The notes under the pieces: generated by a model
Told to the model about the DNA's origin: nothing
Databases searched by the model: none
What the model saw: the letters and a program-made list of their open reading frames with translations, nothing else
Made by a program: the position numbers and the translations under genes
Origin: Budorcas taxicolor
Taxonomy: Eukaryota > Chordata > Mammalia > Artiodactyla > Bovidae
Reading direction: 5' to 3'
DNA length: 64,000 bases
NCBI RefSeq assembly: GCF_023091745.1
Contig: NC_068912.1
Span: forward strand, 72,527,067 to 72,591,066
Part shown: positions 46,186-58,184 of the stretch, in pieces
Layout: each line of letters starts with the position of its first letter
Position numbering within the stretch: the first letter of the stretch is position 1

Positions 46186-46731
46186 CATGAGATGCTTACT
46201 CTTTGGAAGGAAACTTGTGACCAACCTAGATATCATATTCAAAAGCAGAGACATTACTTTCCCAACGAAGGTCCGTCTAGTCAAGGCTATGGTTTTTCCA
46301 GTAGTCATGTATGGACGTGAGAGCTGGATTATAAAGAAACTGAGCACTGAAGAATTAACGCTTTTGAACTGTGGTGTTGGAGAAGACTCTTGAGAGTCCC
46401 TTGGGCTGCAAGGAGATCCAACCAGTCCATCCTAAAGGAGATCAGTTCTAGGTGTTCACTGGAAGGAATGATGCTACAGCTGATACTTCAGTACTTTGGC
46501 CACCTCATGCAAAGAGTTGACTCATTGGAAAAGACTCTGATGCTGGGAGGGATTGGGGGCAGGTGGAGAAGGGGATGACAGAGGATGAGATGGCTGGATG
46601 GCATCACTGACTCGATGGATGTGAGTTAGAGTGAACTCCAGGAGTTGGTGATGGACAGGGAGGCCTGGCGTGCTGCGATTCATGGGGTCGCAAAGAGTCG
46701 GACACGACTGAGCAACTGAACTGAACTGAAC
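46186..46731 (+). mobile_element. BovB LINE 3' end
   Basis: Plus-strand BovB from gagatgcttactctttggaa to the gaactgaactgaa end. Open pieces 46157-46393 and 46390-46578 are in different frames, so the remnant ORF has a frameshift near 46340-46390. Confidence 0.95.
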
Positions 46732-46829
46732 TATATCCTGTGAGGTTCCTCTGGCTATGAGATTGTCAAGGGGTAGCTCTAAGTAATTTGTTGTGTCATT
46801 TTGGATTAGTTCATCATAATTCAGTGGAA

Positions 46830-47037
46830 AAAGCAGAGACTTTGAAGTTTTGAGAAAATCTTGAAAATTGAAACCCCAGCTGCTCTAGTTTTACTTGATT
46901 TCTAGCATTCTTAACCCCCTCTCCAAGCCTAACTTCACTTCATTTAAAATCAGAAAAATAATATCTATTCCCCAGCACTGTTTTTGAGATTAGATTAGAG
47001 ATAGAGTATCTAAAGCATCTAGAACACTGTTACTGTA
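46830..47037 (+). mobile_element. MIR SINE
   Basis: Plus-strand order: gcagagactttgaagttttg, attcttaaccccctctccaa, tcacttcatttaaaatcag, gagattagattagagataga, aaagcatctagaacactgtt. Diverged, but the core is clear. Confidence 0.72.
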
Positions 47038-47953
47038 AAATAGATTTCCACTGAGTATTAAGTATAATTTTAAGCTGCAACCTAAACCCTATTATACTGC
47101 ATGTTTAGTCCAATACCTTAAAAATATGTATGTCTTTCACAGGCCCTCTTATTATTTTCTTTTTAAAGTTTTATTTTTAGATTACATATGTCTATCATTT
47201 CACTGGAGACAATTTTCAAATCACAGTATGGTTCTAGGTATAAAATCTCACAAAACAGAGGATTCCTCTGAGAAGTATATTAATTTAACATCAGATTATA
47301 TTTTTTTGTACTCAAGGTGTAAGTATTCATAGTTAAAGCAAAACCATTACAATGCATGAGACTTTGATCTATTAAACCAGTATAGTAATATTAAATATAG
47401 TAGGTGATTACATGTCTGTGAAATAATTTTTAAAATGTAAATATAAAAGAATGTAAATGAGGAGAAAATGAAAATAATTTTTAATAGAACTAGAAGTGAC
47501 ATGATATCCATGTAACAAGTTTCAGTAGGGTAGCTGTCTTTGAATCTTCAGTGTTTTCTTATAGTGCCTGGGATATCTGATGTTTAAAAATAAGTTTAGG
47601 GAATTGAACGTAGTGTTTTCATCATATTCATTACCTCCTCATATTTTGCATTGGTATTAATTGGTGCCTCATGAACATTTGTGGGAATTGTGACTTAAAC
47701 CGAGTCAAATTTGGTAGTTATATTTAACTTCCGGCCTTTAAACTCCTTTCACAGTTTTCTAATTCTGATTCATTATTACCCTTTAACCACTGATTTTTAG
47801 TATATATTTTTCATTAGTACTCCTGAAATCCTATGTGGAATTAGACTAATCCTCAAAACAAACATTAAGGTAAAGCTTAATTCCCATATTATCTCTATTA
47901 AACAATAGCATGGAAAAATTAATAATATTTTATGTTTTATGCATCTTTTGCAG
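47038..47953. other. AT-rich unique DNA, nothing recognised
   Basis: Single-copy sequence. Confidence 0.45.
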
Positions 47954-48230
47954 AGAAGGCAATGGCACCCCACTCCAGTACTTTTGCCTGGAAAATCCCA
48001 TGGACGGAGGAGCCTGGTGGGCTGCAGTCCATGGGGTCGTTAGAGTCGGACACGACTGAGCGACTTCACTGTGACTTTTCACTTTCATGCATTGGAGAAG
48101 GAAATGGCAACCCACTCCAGTGTTCTTGCCTGGAGAATCCCAGGGACGGCAGAGCCTGGCGGGCTGCGGTCTCTGGGGTCGCACAGAGTCGGACATGACT
48201 GAAGCAACTTAGCAGCAGCAGCCGCAGCAG
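47954..48230 (+). mobile_element. BovA2 SINE, full length
   Basis: Both monomers, linker and tail: gagaaggcaatggcacccca ... cgacttcactgtgac ... ggagaaggaaatggcaaccc ... gaagcaacttagcagcagc. The AGC tail is interrupted by one ccg. It retains CpGs and appears young. Confidence 0.95.
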
Positions 48231-48504
48231 AGTCTGATTTGCGAAGCAGAGAAAACATGCAGCCTATTTGAATTGTAGCTTTGAAGTCAGGTCTAATGTG
48301 AAAGGGGAAAGCCTAACAACCACTGTGGGAGACTTGAATTAGGAGAACCCAGTTCAAACAAGAACTCTATCTGCAAAACAGTCCTTAAACAGGTGTCTAA
48401 AACTGTCTTCCCATTAAGAAATAGTGTGTTCTTACTTGCAATGTGTAAGGTAAAATGTATATAAACATATATTGTCAAGGAATTTTGTTTCAAAACAACT
48501 AAGT

Positions 48505-48640
48505 CTTTGAATTGGTATTCATTTATTCATTCATTCAGTCAACAAATATTTATTTAGTACCTACTAATACTAGTCACCGTTGTAACGCCAGGGAATACTG
48601 CACGAACTTACACAAAACAAACATACCTTCATCAATGAAG
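48505..48640 (-). mobile_element. L2 LINE 3' end fragment
   Basis: Antisense L2 3' end: ttcatttattcattcattca, gtcaacaaatatttatttag, tacctactaa, gtcaccgttgtaacgccagg. Confidence 0.72.
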
Positions 48641-51017
48641 CTTTTTTTGAAAAGTGCCAATGTCACTCCCTTTACTATGTATTAGCTTACTAGAGACACT
48701 CAGTGTTCCCTGTTAGTTTGTGTAGACAACCTGATATAAAGTTCTATTTTCCCAGTAGTCCATAGAATTTGCAATTCAGTGGCTGGCTAACAGTTGAGAA
48801 GATGGCAGGGAATGTGTTCCTGGGAAGAAAGAGATGGAAAGGTGAAAGAAATTCAGAAAATATTTGACAAGGATTTTAAACCAGGGAAAGAGACCTGGTC
48901 TTTTGCAGCACCTTAATCCCTTATGTCTTGCTATGCACTCCCTGCCTCTGCCTTTCAGAAGCCTGCCATAATATGAGAAAACCCTATCTTTGAAATAAGC
49001 CTCTTTGTTATTAGTGTCTTAGAGATGTGGGACTGAGGAAAAAGAGCATTTTCTCAGGTGCATTGGGTTAGAATATGGTCTTATAAATCCAGATTGGGAC
49101 TGGAACTAATATTCCAATAGAGATGTTATTATGCAATGTACTGAAAGCTACTGTAATATTTGTGCACTTTTTAATTTATCATCATTTTATATAATCATAT
49201 ATTCCAGAATATATATGTGTGCACACATACACACACTCACACATTCTCTTTGGGTCCCCAAAAGTTAAAAAAAATTAGTGAAGGCTAACTTGGAAAACTG
49301 CTTTAAACTACCATATATAATGTTACTTATATGATGAGAATGCTGTATGGCATAATTACTTACAAAACTCACAGAAATACATCATTCTGTACAGAAAGAA
49401 ATGAGAAAATGTCTGAATAATTTCCCACATACAAGTTAAAATGATAGGCTACCATATAGCTACTCTCTTACTTTTTTCCCTTCTAAAATTTGTTTAAAAC
49501 TGTAATCTTAGGGATAAAATATCTCATAAAAATTTAATATCATGAGTTATTCTGTAGAAAGGATATTAATTCACATATATTACCAAATGAAAGTCCCAAA
49601 TGGTAAAGCTCTTTCTGGAAAAGGTTATTTGTAATGACCAAATTCGTCACTGTTTGGAATCTTGTAAAGGTCACAATAGAAGGTTTTCACTTGTTTTAAA
49701 TAAAATTCTATATTTTAAAAATAAATATGCTTTTCTTCCATTTCATAGAAATATCAACACTGTTTGTACTATAATTTACTTTTTGAGCTTCTGACATTTA
49801 CCCAGCTGACTGTCTTCGGAGAACAATCTCTTGACTGAGAAGCACTTTAGGTAAGAAAACTGTCAATTACAAATTGCTGTTTGATGTATTGCAAAGTGGT
49901 GGAACACTTCAAATTAAAAAAAAGAAAAACTTGTTAAATACTTTTGTGTCTACTACATCTACCTTAAAGTTTTAGACACAGCCTTTGTATAAATGTGGAG
50001 CAATTTAACTAACAAAGATATAACCTTTGCTAATCAACAAAAGTTGTACTACAAACCTAATAGTAGAGTATTTCTAAGTTCATAAAATGTTGAATCAAAT
50101 TTCAATTATATTGAAAGCCCCAGTATTATAGGCTTATCCTACTATCTTGAGGAAAGTATATTTCCTTCATAAAATGAATTATTGAAATCATCAATTGAAA
50201 TAGTATGATTATTTACTCATATAATTTAGATTAAAAGTGAAATTGATACTATTTTAATAATGAAATAAGACTGAATGTATAATTTAATGTTCTGTTTTTA
50301 TATTTATTTTGAAAATATTTTAATATTTATACTACATCAAGTCTCCAGAAGCAAAGTAAACCTTTTCCATGAGAAACACAGAGGCATAATTTAAAAGAAA
50401 AAAGAAGTTAATGTATATAAATTGTTTGTTAAAGATGAATTGTGTTACTATTGTAATTGGCACTATTACAAATTGTATATTTACAAATATATGGTATAAC
50501 ACACAAATCTAATTAATGCATTTAGTATCGTATACATTTAACAAAGTTTTATGGTAATGTAAACTTATACCCCCAGTGTAATTTCTTCAGAATATTATAT
50601 ATTTCATAATTAAGCTCATAACTTTGGCTAAAAAAGCATTTCCCTTTTCATTGAAATTCAATGTATGCTCTAAAATGAATGACATATAAATACTTCTGTA
50701 TTCACACAACAATCATCTCTAAAGAAAAGAAACAATTAAATTCTTCTAATTATGGCTAAATATGAATTTAAAGAGTTGCTTGGATTTAATCAAATGAGAA
50801 TTTATGTCTTAAAATGTGTATCTTTTAAGCCTTCTATATTTTGCTTTGGGATAAAATAAAATATGTTCAGTATATTTTATTTTTATAGAACTGAGATAAA
50901 TAAATTTTTCTAGATGTCCAAGAGAGTAAATATATCACAGGTTTTTGTGGTAAAAGAAATGCTAATACTGCAGAGGTTTTTATGAAGATATATAAATATC
51001 ACCTATATTAGTCTATA
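48641..51017. other. AT-rich unique DNA, about 2.4 kb
   Basis: No gene or repeat family recognised. Includes a mixed (TG)/(CA) stretch at 49205-49246. Confidence 0.45.
49205..49246. repeat. Mixed TA/TG/CA low-complexity tract
   Basis: gaatatatatgtgtgcacac followed by atacacacactcacac. Confidence 0.75.
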
Positions 51018-51157
51018 TTTGTTGGTTTAGTTGCTAAGTCATGTCCAACTCTTCTGTGACTCCATGAACTATAACTCACCAGGCTCCTCTGTCCATGGGA
51101 TTTCCCAGGTAAGAATATTGGAGTGCATTGCCAATTCCTTCTCCAGGACATCTTCTG
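51018..51157 (-). mobile_element. Bov-tA SINE, 5'-truncated
   Basis: Antisense 3' two-thirds (tttagttgctaagtcatgtc to ccaattccttctccagg). The tRNA head is missing. Confidence 0.88.
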
Positions 51158-51414
51158 ATATACCTGTTAGAATATATGGGAGATATTAAATAAATAAATA
51201 TATATAATGTATAAAACCCATACAAACTTGTGTTTGTCTATTCCAGAGAGACTGAATGCATTATGATCAGTTGTTATGTAGTCAAATAAATGTTTCACCA
51301 CAACTCTGTGATAGTCTCCAAAACACATGTATTATTTCAGAACATATTTTAAATATGGTCTTATAAGTCATAGTTAGTTTATAAAATGAATTCAGATATT
51401 CATTTTTATATTTA
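51158..51414. other. AT-rich unique DNA
   Basis: Nothing recognised. Confidence 0.45.
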
Positions 51415-51740
51415 TTAATGCATTCATTCAAAAATAGTATGCTAGTGTTTAAACTCTGAGTTATAATTTCAAATGGAACAAGTGTTCATTCTGTCCTCTA
51501 GGAGGTCATAGTCTCTTGAGTCAAGTCAATAAACAGGCATTTTACAACATAAGAAGTTATATAAAGAAGATAAAGGTATAGGAGCATATCAGACAGGCAG
51601 TTGTGGGGTTTAAAGGAGGCTTCCAAGAATGTATGACTTCTAAACTAGATAGTCAGGGAGTGGCAGGAATGGGCAAAGCAGATAGTGGTTGGCATTAAAG
51701 TAGGCAAAAGTGGTATTGAAATGCAACACTAGCAGTTTTG
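51415..51740 (-). mobile_element. L2 LINE fragment, diverged
   Basis: Antisense L2-like order: aatgcattcattcaaaaata, tctaggaggtcatagtctct, caataaacaggcattttaca and ggaggcttccaag. Weak but in the right order. Confidence 0.5.
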
Positions 51741-54059
51741 CAACGAAAAATCATGTCAAATACAAACAGGTATGTCATTTGCACATTTGTATCCCTCATT
51801 TCCAGAATATTCATTATTAACAGCTAGCCACCAAATCTGAAGTTTTCATCTAAATAGGTAATAGATTTAAGACAACATTTCCATGTATAAATGGCCATGA
51901 TTTTTGCAAACTCCTGCATTGGCTTGTTGGTTTTTCTTTGAGCAAGTGAAATTTTCATAGCTCATTTTGTGTTTTGCTTCTTATTTCCAGTGAAGAAATT
52001 TTCAACTACAGTATCTACTATAATAAAAAAATTCAGATTACATTTTAAATAATACGAATTCTCAAGATCAGAATATTGCTTTGTAAGGGAAAGTATATTT
52101 TGGTGTTATTGTCAGTTGCAAGTTGAAAATCAGAATTTCTCTTTCTTTGTGCATATATATATATATATAAAATTCTACATATTGCATACTATTTCAGAGC
52201 ACATGATTACTGAAGTCAGATACCTGTCATGTGTTGCAGTATTTGACGTCTCCTTTCATCTGTTTGTTCTTCCTTGTTATTTCCCCGAACTTTTGCTAGC
52301 ATAGAGGGCATCCTTATTATAATCTCCATCAAAGAGAGGTTTCAACTCTGCCTGTGTTAATAAAATCATCAAGCACTTCTTTTTAGGATGACAGGGAGCC
52401 TGCTCATCTACCATGAGTGTTTCATTAAGTGGCACAACCCAGGAGCTCTAGGAACAATGCCAGATTTTTTTTTTTTAATAAGATTTGGGTAGCATGAAGT
52501 TCCCTTCACTTCAAGATCTATCCAATTTGTGGAGTTGCTTGTGTATCCTCATTGTGCCCCTTGCCACACAACATACAGGAACTTTGATGAGGATTCTTTT
52601 GTATCTCTGCTTTGAATGGATAAAATAGAAAAATGTTCTGTATCCTGTCCTAGTCATTCAAAACTAGGCAAAGAGAAAAAGAATCCCTGAAGTTCCAGTT
52701 AAAACATACTTTACAAAGTACTTTATGCGAGTTAATCTTTTTTCTATTAAAATTTCATTTTTTTAACCAAATTTGTTCACAGGTATTTTCATAAAATTAA
52801 CCAACCAAAGGAGTTACTGCTGACTAGCTTCACCAAAATCTGTCTTGAGTTACATCCAGAAACCCATTCAAACACCTATGTACCACCTAACAGTAAAGCT
52901 ACCTGTGTTGCACAGTAAGAATAATACAATTGTGAAGCAGGTATAGCAAATTGCATGTCTCCCTTCTCTTAAGGGTAACATTAAATACATCTCTAACTCT
53001 TTAATGCTTTGGGGCTGAAATGAATCAAATGTTTCCTTATCTAGTCACTGATGGAAAATCGACCCATAGTGGACCCTCAGGTCAACAGTAGTTTCCCCAT
53101 CAGGGTTACCTTAAGTAACAGGACTGCCTTTCCCTGACACTGCATGCCATACATTGTCTTGGATGTACTTTGGAGGTAACATCCATGTTGTTTCTGGAGA
53201 CACATCCTCAACTTGGGGGTATCCTGATAGAAAGCTGGTATTTGAGTGATAATCCTTCCATTGACAGAGCAGCTGCCAGCACATTCTGGGACAAAAAGTT
53301 TGTTGTTGAAACTATTAATAAATGTCACAAATGTCTACCACTGGTAGGCTTGGAAAGTTGCCAGATCACATACTTCATTTGCCTCTGGAGTCAGTCATTT
53401 ACCTGGGCAGCATAAAATTATTTTTATCCCCACCCATAGCAACCTTTGTCTCTACCACCAATCCCAAAATTCTCTATGAAGCTTCCAAGTTAGAAATCAG
53501 ACTAATGTTTTTGTATTATTCTTTGATACTGATGCTGTCAGATTAGGAAGGAGATACCAAATAAGATGGCTGGGTAGAACCTGATTCTTGAAACCAAAGA
53601 TCCCAATAAATAAAATACTTCGTATGCCATTTATCATAGGAATTAGTAAAGAATAAAGAAGAGAGATGGTGCTTTTCAATTTTGGTTCATGCAGTTCACT
53701 TGAATCTGCAAAACATAGTCACTGCTTTAGAGTGAATGCATTTAATCATATATTGTAATATATTGCAATAATTTGTCATTCTCACCATTTTGTGATTAAA
53801 GCTTTTAGCTTTCTTTTAGATAGTTTTCAAAGTTGAGATTTCTTTGTGTACTAATTTAATTAGCAAATAAGTATTGAGTCTCTACTATTTAACAATGGAT
53901 GATCCATTCCTAAGATGGGACCCATGTGTCTTTAATTTCTATACTCTAACCTCAGGGACTGGTACTTCACACCAGATAGGCAAGTATTTGCAAATGAATT
54001 CAATATGCCAGAGGCCAGCAGATATTAAAGAAAATTCAGTCGTCAGAGAATATAAGATT
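51741..54059. other. Unique DNA with an unidentified overlapping-frame segment
   Basis: No repeat was recognised. 53077-53546 is less AT-rich than its surroundings and is open on both strands: 83 codons minus (53077-53328, cysteine-rich, PECAGSCSVNG) and 81/74 codons plus (53170-53415, 53322-53546). No domain recognised. A (TA)n run lies at 52147-52161. Confidence 0.4.
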
Positions 54060-54252
54060 TTGTTGTTGTTTAGTTGCTCAGTCATGTGCAACTCTTAGAA
54101 ACTCCCATGGACTGTAGCCTGCCAGGCTCTTTTGTCTGTGGGATTTCCCAGGCAAGAATATTGGAGTGAATTGCCATTTCCTTCTCCAGGGGATCTTCAC
54201 ACATCCGGGGATTGAATTCGTATCTCCTGTACTGGCAAGGAAATTCTTTATC
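54060..54252 (-). mobile_element. Bov-tA SINE
   Basis: Antisense copy: ttgttgtttagttgctcagt to ggcaaggaaattctttatca. Its head end abuts the next, oppositely oriented SINE. Confidence 0.88.
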
Positions 54253-54348
54253 ACTTCCCTGGTGGCACAGCTGGTAAAGAATCTGCCTGCAATGAGGGAG
54301 GCTTGGGTTCAATCCCTGAGTTGGGAGGATCACCTGGAGAAAGGTATG
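54253..54348 (+). mobile_element. Bov-tA SINE head fragment
   Basis: tRNA-derived head (cttccctggtggcacagctg, ggttcaatccctgag) and the first part of the body, ending at cctggagaaagg. It is cut where the BovB begins. Confidence 0.88.
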
Positions 54349-54350
54349 GC

Positions 54351-56034
54351 TTCAGTTCAGTTCAGTTCAGCCGCTCAGTCATGTCTGACTCTGCAACCCC
54401 ATGAACCACAGCACTCCAGGCCTCCCTGTCCATCGCAAACTCCTGGAGTCTACCCAAACTCATGTCCATTGATTCAGTGATGCCATCCAACCATCTTATC
54501 CTCTGCCGTCCCCCTCTTCTCCTGCCCTCAATCTTTCCCAGCATCAGGGTCTTCTCAAATGAATCAGCTCTTCGCATCAGGTGGCCAAAGTATTGGAGTT
54601 TCAGCTTCAATATCAGTCCTTCCAATGAATACCCAGGACTGATCTGCTTTAGGATGGACCGGTTGGGTCTCCTTGCAGTCCAAGGGATTCACACGAGTCT
54701 TTTCCAACTCCACAGTACAAAAGCATCAATTCTTCGGCACTCAGCTTTCTTTATAGTCCAACTCTCACATTCATACATGACTACAGGAAAAAACATAGCC
54801 TTGACTAGATGGACGTTTGTTGGCAAAGTAATGTCTCTGCTTTTTAATATGCTGTCTTGGTCATAACTTTTCTTCCAAGGAGTAAGCGTCTTTTAACTTC
54901 CTGGCTGCAGTCACCATCCGCAGTGATTTTTGGAGCCCAAAACAATAAAGTCAGACACTGTTTACACTGTTTCCCCATCTATTTGCCGTGAAGTGATGGG
55001 ACCAGATGCCATGATCTTAGTTTTCTGAATGTTGAGCTTTAAACCAACTTTTTCACTCTCCTCTTTCACTTTCATCAAGAGGCTCCTTAGTTCTTCTTCG
55101 CTTTCTGCCATAAGGGTGGTGTCATCTGCATATCTGAGGTGATTGATATTTGTCCCGGCACTCTTGACTCCAGCTTGTGCTTCCTCCAGCCCAGTGTTTC
55201 TCATGATGTACTCTGCATATAAATTAAATAAGCAGGGAGACAATATACAGCCTTGACGTACTCCTTTTCCTATTTGGAACCAGTCTGTTGTTCCATGTCC
55301 AGTTCTAACTGTTGCTGCCTGACCTGCATATAGGTTTCTCAAGAGGCAGTTCAGGTGGTCTGGTATTCCCATCTCTTTCAGAATTTTCCACAGTTTATTG
55401 TGATCCACACAGTCAAAGGCTTTGGCATAGTCAATAAAGCAGAAATAGATGTTTTCCTGAAACTCTCTTGCTTTTCCCATGATCCAGCAGATGTTAGCAA
55501 TTTGATCTCTGGTTCCTCTGCCTTTTCTAAAACCAGCTTGAACATCAGGGAGTTCACAGTTCACATATTGCTGAAGCCTGGCTTGGAGAATTTTGACCAT
55601 TACTTTACTAGCCTGTGAGATGAGTGCAATTGTGCAGTAGTTTGAGCATTCTTTGGCATTGCCTTTCTTTGGGATTGGAATGAAAACTGACCTTTTCCAG
55701 TCCTGTGGCCACTGCTGTATTTTCCAAATTTGCTGACATATTGAGTGCAGCACTTTCACAGCATCATCTTTCAGGATTTGAAATAGCTCCACTGGAATTC
55801 CATCACCTCCACTAGCTTTGTTTGTAGTGATGCTTCCTAAGGCCCACTTGACTTCACATTCCAGGATGCCTGGCTCTAGGTAAGTGTGAGTGATCACACT
55901 ATCATGATTATCTGGGTCATGAAGATCTTTTTTGTACAGTTCTTCTGTGTATTCTTGCCCCCTCTTCTTAATACCTTCTGTTTCTATTAGGTCCATACCA
56001 TTTCTGTCCTTTATTGAGCCCATGTTCGCTACCA
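54351..56034 (-). mobile_element. BovB LINE, 1.7 kb
   Basis: Antisense BovB with its 3' end at ttcagttcagttcagcc, extending through the complete RT into the endonuclease-RT linker. Near 56034 it stops and joins a plus-oriented BovA-like piece (56043-56132). Confidence 0.95.
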
Positions 56035-56128
56035 ACTCCATATTCAGGTCTGGAGAATTCCATATACTATACAGTCCATGGGGTCGCAAAGAGTCTGATA
56101 CAACTGGGTGACTTGCACTTTGCCACAA
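54962..56128 (-). pseudogene. BovB ORF: intact RT core in a chimeric frame
   Basis: The 388-codon open frame begins in the adjoining inverted piece (about the first 30-35 residues, MWQSASHPVV..., are not BovB-like). It then runs through the linker (GSIKDRNGMDL), the RT start (NKASGGDGIP, SVFIPIPKKG), motif A (YAKAFDCVDHNKLW), motif B (QGCILSPCLFNLYAEY) and motif C with intact YADD. It stops at 54962, and the C-terminal region continues out of frame at 54362-54625. No endonuclease is present. All RT catalytic aspartates seen in the other copies are kept, making this the best-preserved RT core in the window. Activity is doubtful without the endonuclease and C-terminus. Confidence 0.92.
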
Positions 56129-56132
56129 GTTA
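56043..56132 (+). mobile_element. BovB/BovA 5'-leader-like piece, inverted relative to its neighbour
   Basis: ggtctggagaattccatata, cagtccatggggtcgcaaag and gtctgatacaactgggtgac match the BovA-like leader found at BovB 5' ends, but on the plus strand, directly abutting the 5' end of the minus-strand BovB. Confidence 0.75.
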
Positions 56133-56200
56133 AATTGATGCCTACAGTTGTAAAGTCTTGTGACTGAGGTTTACTGCCAAGTATTCTGGGGTCCTAAACT

Positions 56201-56372
56201 GGGGACACTGGGAACTGACATCCTGGAGGAGGTGATATTTTCATTGGATTAGATTCAGTTTAATTTGGAAAACACTTTGAAAAACAGGGGACACCAGGAA
56301 TTGACATCCTGGAGAAGGTGATATTTTAATTGGATTAGATTCAGTTTAATTTGGAAAATACTTTGAAAAATA
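56201..56372. repeat. Tandem duplication, 2 x 86 bp
   Basis: 56201-56286 and 56287-56372 align without gaps (ggggacac..gga..tgacatcctggag.aggtgatatttt.attgg...). They differ at about 8 positions by eye. Not a known satellite and no third copy. Confidence 0.93.
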
Positions 56373-56498
56373 AGCAGGGATCAGGTGAATAAAAGGGGAA
56401 TCTTTTTCATGTAGTATAAACAATGTGTTACTGACCAGAGAAAGGAACAATATGAAGCACTTGGGCAATGTTAAGCAGTTCCGTTGGCTGGAGGGAGA

Positions 56499-56575
56499 GG
56501 TTGTGTGTATGTGTGTGTATTTCTATAAACGTGTGTGTGGAGTGTTAGTTGCTCAGTTAGAGTGTGTGTGTGTTG
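56499..56575. repeat. TG-rich microsatellite tracts
   Basis: Three short (TG)n runs (gtgtgtatgtgtgtgt; cgtgtgtgtgg; agtgtgtgtgtgt), the last embedded in the 3' end of the next SINE. Confidence 0.85.
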
Positions 56576-56770
56576 CTCATTTGTGTCCCATTCTTTGCAA
56601 CTCCGTGGACTGTGGCCTGCCAGGTTCCTCTGTCCATGGAATTCTCCAGGCAAAAATATTGGAGTGGGTTGTGATTCCCTTCTCCAGGGGGTCTTCCGGA
56701 CCCAGGGACTGAACCCAGGTCTGCTGCATTGCAGGCAGATTCTTTACCATCTGAGCCACCTGGGAAGTCC
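56547..56770 (-). mobile_element. Bov-tA SINE with a TG expansion in its 3' end
   Basis: Antisense, complete head (catctgagccacctgggaag). At the 3' end ttgctcagtt is followed by agagtgtgtgtgtgt and then ttgctcatttgtgtcc, so a TG run interrupts and partly duplicates the terminal motif. Confidence 0.9.
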
Positions 56771-58184
56771 CATTTTTATAAATGGCTTTAACTAAGGCTG
56801 GAATGAGAGACAGGTTCCACCTCAGTCATGAAGGGCCAAGGTTTTTAATTGAAGACTTACTTACTTCTGAATGTTAAGGGGGAAATCAAAGAACTTGACC
56901 AAATAAAAAGATCTCTTAGTATCTAGAAAGAAGACTCTAGCTGCAGAGAGGAGTAGGGCTTAGATATAGCTTAACTGGAAGCAACGAGACCAGTCAAGAG
57001 GTTAAGTGTATAATTAGATAAGAAGTGTTTTCTGTTCATCATTCAATTAATTGTTTAATATAATTTCATTGATGTTTATACTAAAATATTTGTTATACAA
57101 TCAACTTGGTAAATTTTTTAGAATTTCCTGGAACCCCATCCTGTGATAATAAGCTCCTTTTTAATTAGTGGGAATCAACACTCATTTTTTTTTTCTATAT
57201 AAAGGCAACATTATATTTTCAAACTTTAATTAGAAATACCGATTAATATAGAATGTACAATTTGGATATTAGAGAGCCTGGACTAGGAAAAACTTATATC
57301 CTTTACCAGAGCCCTGCCATACCTCTGAATTTCCTTCCAAAGCAAATGTTAAGCGTTTCTTTCACATTTCTCTCATCAGTGAGTGTAATTAGTGATTAGT
57401 AGTTGTTGGTTGTTGTTTTTGCATACCCTTTTTTAATAAGTCACAAACTAATGATTACTTCAAAATGTGCTAAAATGAATCATCCTTTAAAAATAATTTT
57501 TTCTCACTGTTTTATCTATGCAGCTCTCAGAAACAAGATGTTGGGTAAGCCAAGAAAATGAATAATGCTGTACTGAGCTTTTATAACCATTTCCTTTTCC
57601 TAAGGAGTGGGACAAATATATTCATCAAAACCACACTGCAAAAGTGTGACGATACTAGCTATTTCAGTCAAAGAATTTGGAATTTAATATAAAATATAAA
57701 TGACTAGTCAATTAATGTCAGTGTAAAAGGGACAACAAAGTGACATTTCAATCTAAACAGAAACTGCTATATCTAATCTTAATCAGATGTTTTAATAAAT
57801 GAGTTGAAGGAAAATATTGTAAATTTCTTAATCCAAAAGAAAGCCAATTGCCTTGGCTCTTGTTCGAATAGCACAGAAAACAATATGGAAATAATTATAA
57901 ACAAAATTGAAATGAATATAAATATGTTGTTCTAAGTTACAGATTCTATTCTATTTCTGTTTTCTATCAAATAGCATTTAATCATTCAAATATATATAAA
58001 TATATATTATGTATCATATGTAAAATATATATATTTGAATATATGATAAATATCACTTAGTATATGATATATATACATATTATCACTTAATAGAATACAA
58101 TAGCTACTTGTGTTATAACTCTTATTATGGACAGGGTCTATATTACATTTTGATGAGTGACATAGACTGAAAGATGAATTCATC
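56771..58184. other. AT-rich unique DNA
   Basis: Nothing recognised except a TA-rich tract at 57985-58085. Confidence 0.45.
57985..58085. repeat. TA-rich low-complexity tract
   Basis: Interrupted tatata / atatat runs with self-complementary halves. Confidence 0.8.
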
